From: Jimgerdemannia flammicorona
Taxonomy: Eukaryota; Mucoromycota; Endogonomycetes; Endogonales; Endogonaceae
Length of the DNA stretch: 17,854 bases
Reading direction: 5' to 3'
NCBI GenBank assembly: GCA_003990745.1
Contig: RBNI01002657.1
Span: forward strand, 1-17,854
The notes under the pieces are model-generated. The model had not been told where the DNA came from. It did no database searches and worked only from the letters and a program-made list of their open reading frames with translations. Numbering within the stretch: the stretch's first letter is position 1; the number at the start of each line of letters is the position of its first letter. Below are positions 16,510 through 17,854 of the stretch, piece after piece. Made by a program: the position numbers and the translations under genes.

Positions 16510-17111
16510 TAGCTTACTTCTATTTATTACTATCAAAATTAGTTACAGCTTTATTATATATATAACTTACTAAATATCATAATATATATATATTTATATA
16601 TTTTAGCATAGCTTATATAATCTTTATTATATTATTTAGAAGTTATTAATATATCCTAATAACTCTTTAATTTAGAATAAGTTTCTTAGTAAATATTAGA
16701 GTACTTTTACTTTTATTTACTCTTTGTGGATTCTTAATTACTAAAGACTTCATCATCATCATTATCTTTTATCTCTATTATTCTTGGCTCAGATACTTCT
16801 TACTTAGATATATATAGTAGTTGAAAATAGTTTTGATTTATCACTAGATGAGATATAGATAATAGTTGTATTAACTGAGATATAGAGGATATTTTAACTG
16901 ATATTTCTACTTATTATTGTCTTTTTCTCTAAACTATATATTATGCAAAATAACTATATACTACTTATATAAATTTCAGAGACTATATATGTATCTTATC
17001 AGAATACCTAAAGAATATATACTTACTGACTTTTAGCTTGAACTTATATCAATTGATATTACTTTTGTCAAGGATATATATATTATATCTAAATATATAT
17101 AAGTGAGATAT
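16510..17111 (-). pseudogene. Ty1/copia pol relic: integrase C-terminal segment
   Basis: On the minus strand, about 16930-17060, the sequence reads YSLGILIRYIYSL-NLYK and YIVILHNI-FREK. This fits the copia segment GIFVGYxxxxxYRxWxPxxxKVIxSRDVxFxE that links integrase to reverse transcriptase. Orientation and order agree with the RT segments at 15154-15311 and 7600-8851. Between about 16510 and 16930 the linker is unreadable. The integrase catalytic core should lie further right (17242-17720), but I could not identify its D,D,E residues. Confidence 0.65.
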
Positions 17112-17241
17112 AGTGCTCTGAATGAGTCAATCTAATCTGGATTAGATTCAGATTGGATTCAAATTGAATTCAGATTGAATTTTATTTAGATCAACTAAGA
17201 TGAGATTCAAATCTGATTCAGATCAACTTATTCAGAGTACT
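17112..17241. mobile_element. MITE-like inverted-repeat element in the copia relic
   Basis: The ends are inverted: GTGCTCTGAATGAGTCAATC at 17113-17132 against GTACTCTGAATAAGTTGATC read from 17240 backwards, with four transition differences in about 21 nt. The element is flanked by the direct repeat AGTGAGATAT (17102-17111 and 17242-17251), a 10-bp target duplication in the range seen for Mutator-like elements. The interior is a GATTCAGATTGGATTC-type tandem with no coding capacity. Confidence 0.7.
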
Positions 17242-17251
17242 AGTGAGATAT

Positions 17252-17725
17252 ATTTAACTTAGTTCTACTCTACTCTATAATTTCTCAGAAGTAGATTTAT
17301 TATCTCTAGATTATTAATTATTATTATTATTAGATTTTTTAGTTAGTGTCTGAGAAATATATAGATTGCAGATATATATTATAATATGCTAGCTCAATAG
17401 AGGTAAATTACAAAGTTAGAGGTTGGTATAGTTTAGCTTAAGCTTTTAGTTACTTTGTTAAAAAGTAATAAAATATTCTAAGATTTCTGATATCCTTATT
17501 GATATTTAGTAATATATATAATAGTCAAATCAGAATATAATAGTCAATTTCCTTATTAGGACAGTTCTTAGATATAGCAGTGATTTGGGTAATATAGATA
17601 ATTTATATATATAGTATAAGTGATTTCTTATGCAATTTTAATGTAACAATCTTATATAGCATATGATCTTTAAAAGTATATAATTTCTAATATAATGATC
17701 TTGTATAGTATAATGATCTATATAG
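17252..17725. repeat. AT-rich repeat, probable upstream part of the copia relic
   Basis: This has the same extreme composition and stop density as the rest of the block. By position it should hold integrase or gag sequence of the minus-strand copia element, but no motif is readable. A short tandem of ATGATCT-TATAGTAT units lies at about 17695-17729. Confidence 0.4.
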
Positions 17726-17854
17726 TATGAGTGGGTTGGGGTCCTCAGGGGGGCCGACGTCATGGTTTGGTGGTGAGGATCTGTGAGCAGAGTGGTGGGA
17801 GAGTGGCGATAGTGTTAGACAAGGTGGTCTTTCATTGGGGAGAGGTAGGGGGGG
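17726..17854. other. Abrupt G-rich, non-RIPed sequence at the right edge
   Basis: From GAGTGGGTTGGGGTCC onward the composition switches within a few bases from about 80% A+T to G-rich (GGGGGGCCGACGTC, GGTAGGGGGGG). CpG is present. No open frame of use fits in 129 nt. It may be a young insertion or the start of a gene-bearing region. Confidence 0.5.

Overview
The window looks like repeat-rich nuclear DNA of a filamentous ascomycete; I cannot name the species. Nothing is prokaryotic: there is no operon, no Shine-Dalgarno-led gene, no tRNA, rRNA or CRISPR. About 10.5 kb (7160-17720) is extremely A+T-rich and consists of transposon relics. Related copies differ almost only by C-to-T and G-to-A transitions, and stops sit where conserved residues should be. 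That is the signature expected of repeat-induced point mutation (RIP). A smaller, more balanced island (about 830-7070) holds a local multicopy gene family.

Island. The only intact gene I can defend is at 5874-6398 (+). It encodes a 174-residue basic protein of unrecognised family that starts with a good N-myristoylation motif (MGNISSRRR). A sister copy at 4023-4556 (-) lies head-to-head with it, about 96% identical over the first 363 nt, and is broken by one in-frame stop. Older decayed copies lie at 1328-1528 and (downstream block only) about 1010-1178. An ankyrin-repeat pseudogene sits between the two main copies. Two fold-back elements lie on either side of the minus-strand copy. A degenerate CAGTCCGTC/TTTTGC minisatellite recurs near the family copies, and (GA)38 and (AAAAAT)12 microsatellites are present.

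Repeat block. The oldest layer is a Ty1/copia pol relic read on the minus strand, entering from the right (about 17.1 kb) and ending at about 7.6 kb. It is interrupted three times: by a 130-bp inverted-repeat element (17112-17241), by a mutated poly(A) retroposon (about 15312-16494), and by a 6.3-kb tyrosine-recombinase retrotransposon of Ngaro/DIRS type (8852-15153, + strand). The last carries the split direct repeats A1...B1-A2-B2 and relics of reverse transcriptase, RNase H and tyrosine recombinase. Inside its leader sits a second, unmutated copy of the same poly(A) retroposon (9269-10495), flanked by a perfect 17-bp target-site duplication. The block is therefore a readable stratigraphy: copia first, then insertions into it, RIP-like mutation, and finally a young retroposon that has escaped mutation.

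The ends of the window are a poly(A) run and decayed AT-rich repeat on the left (1-830), and an abrupt G-rich sequence from about 17,730 on the right.
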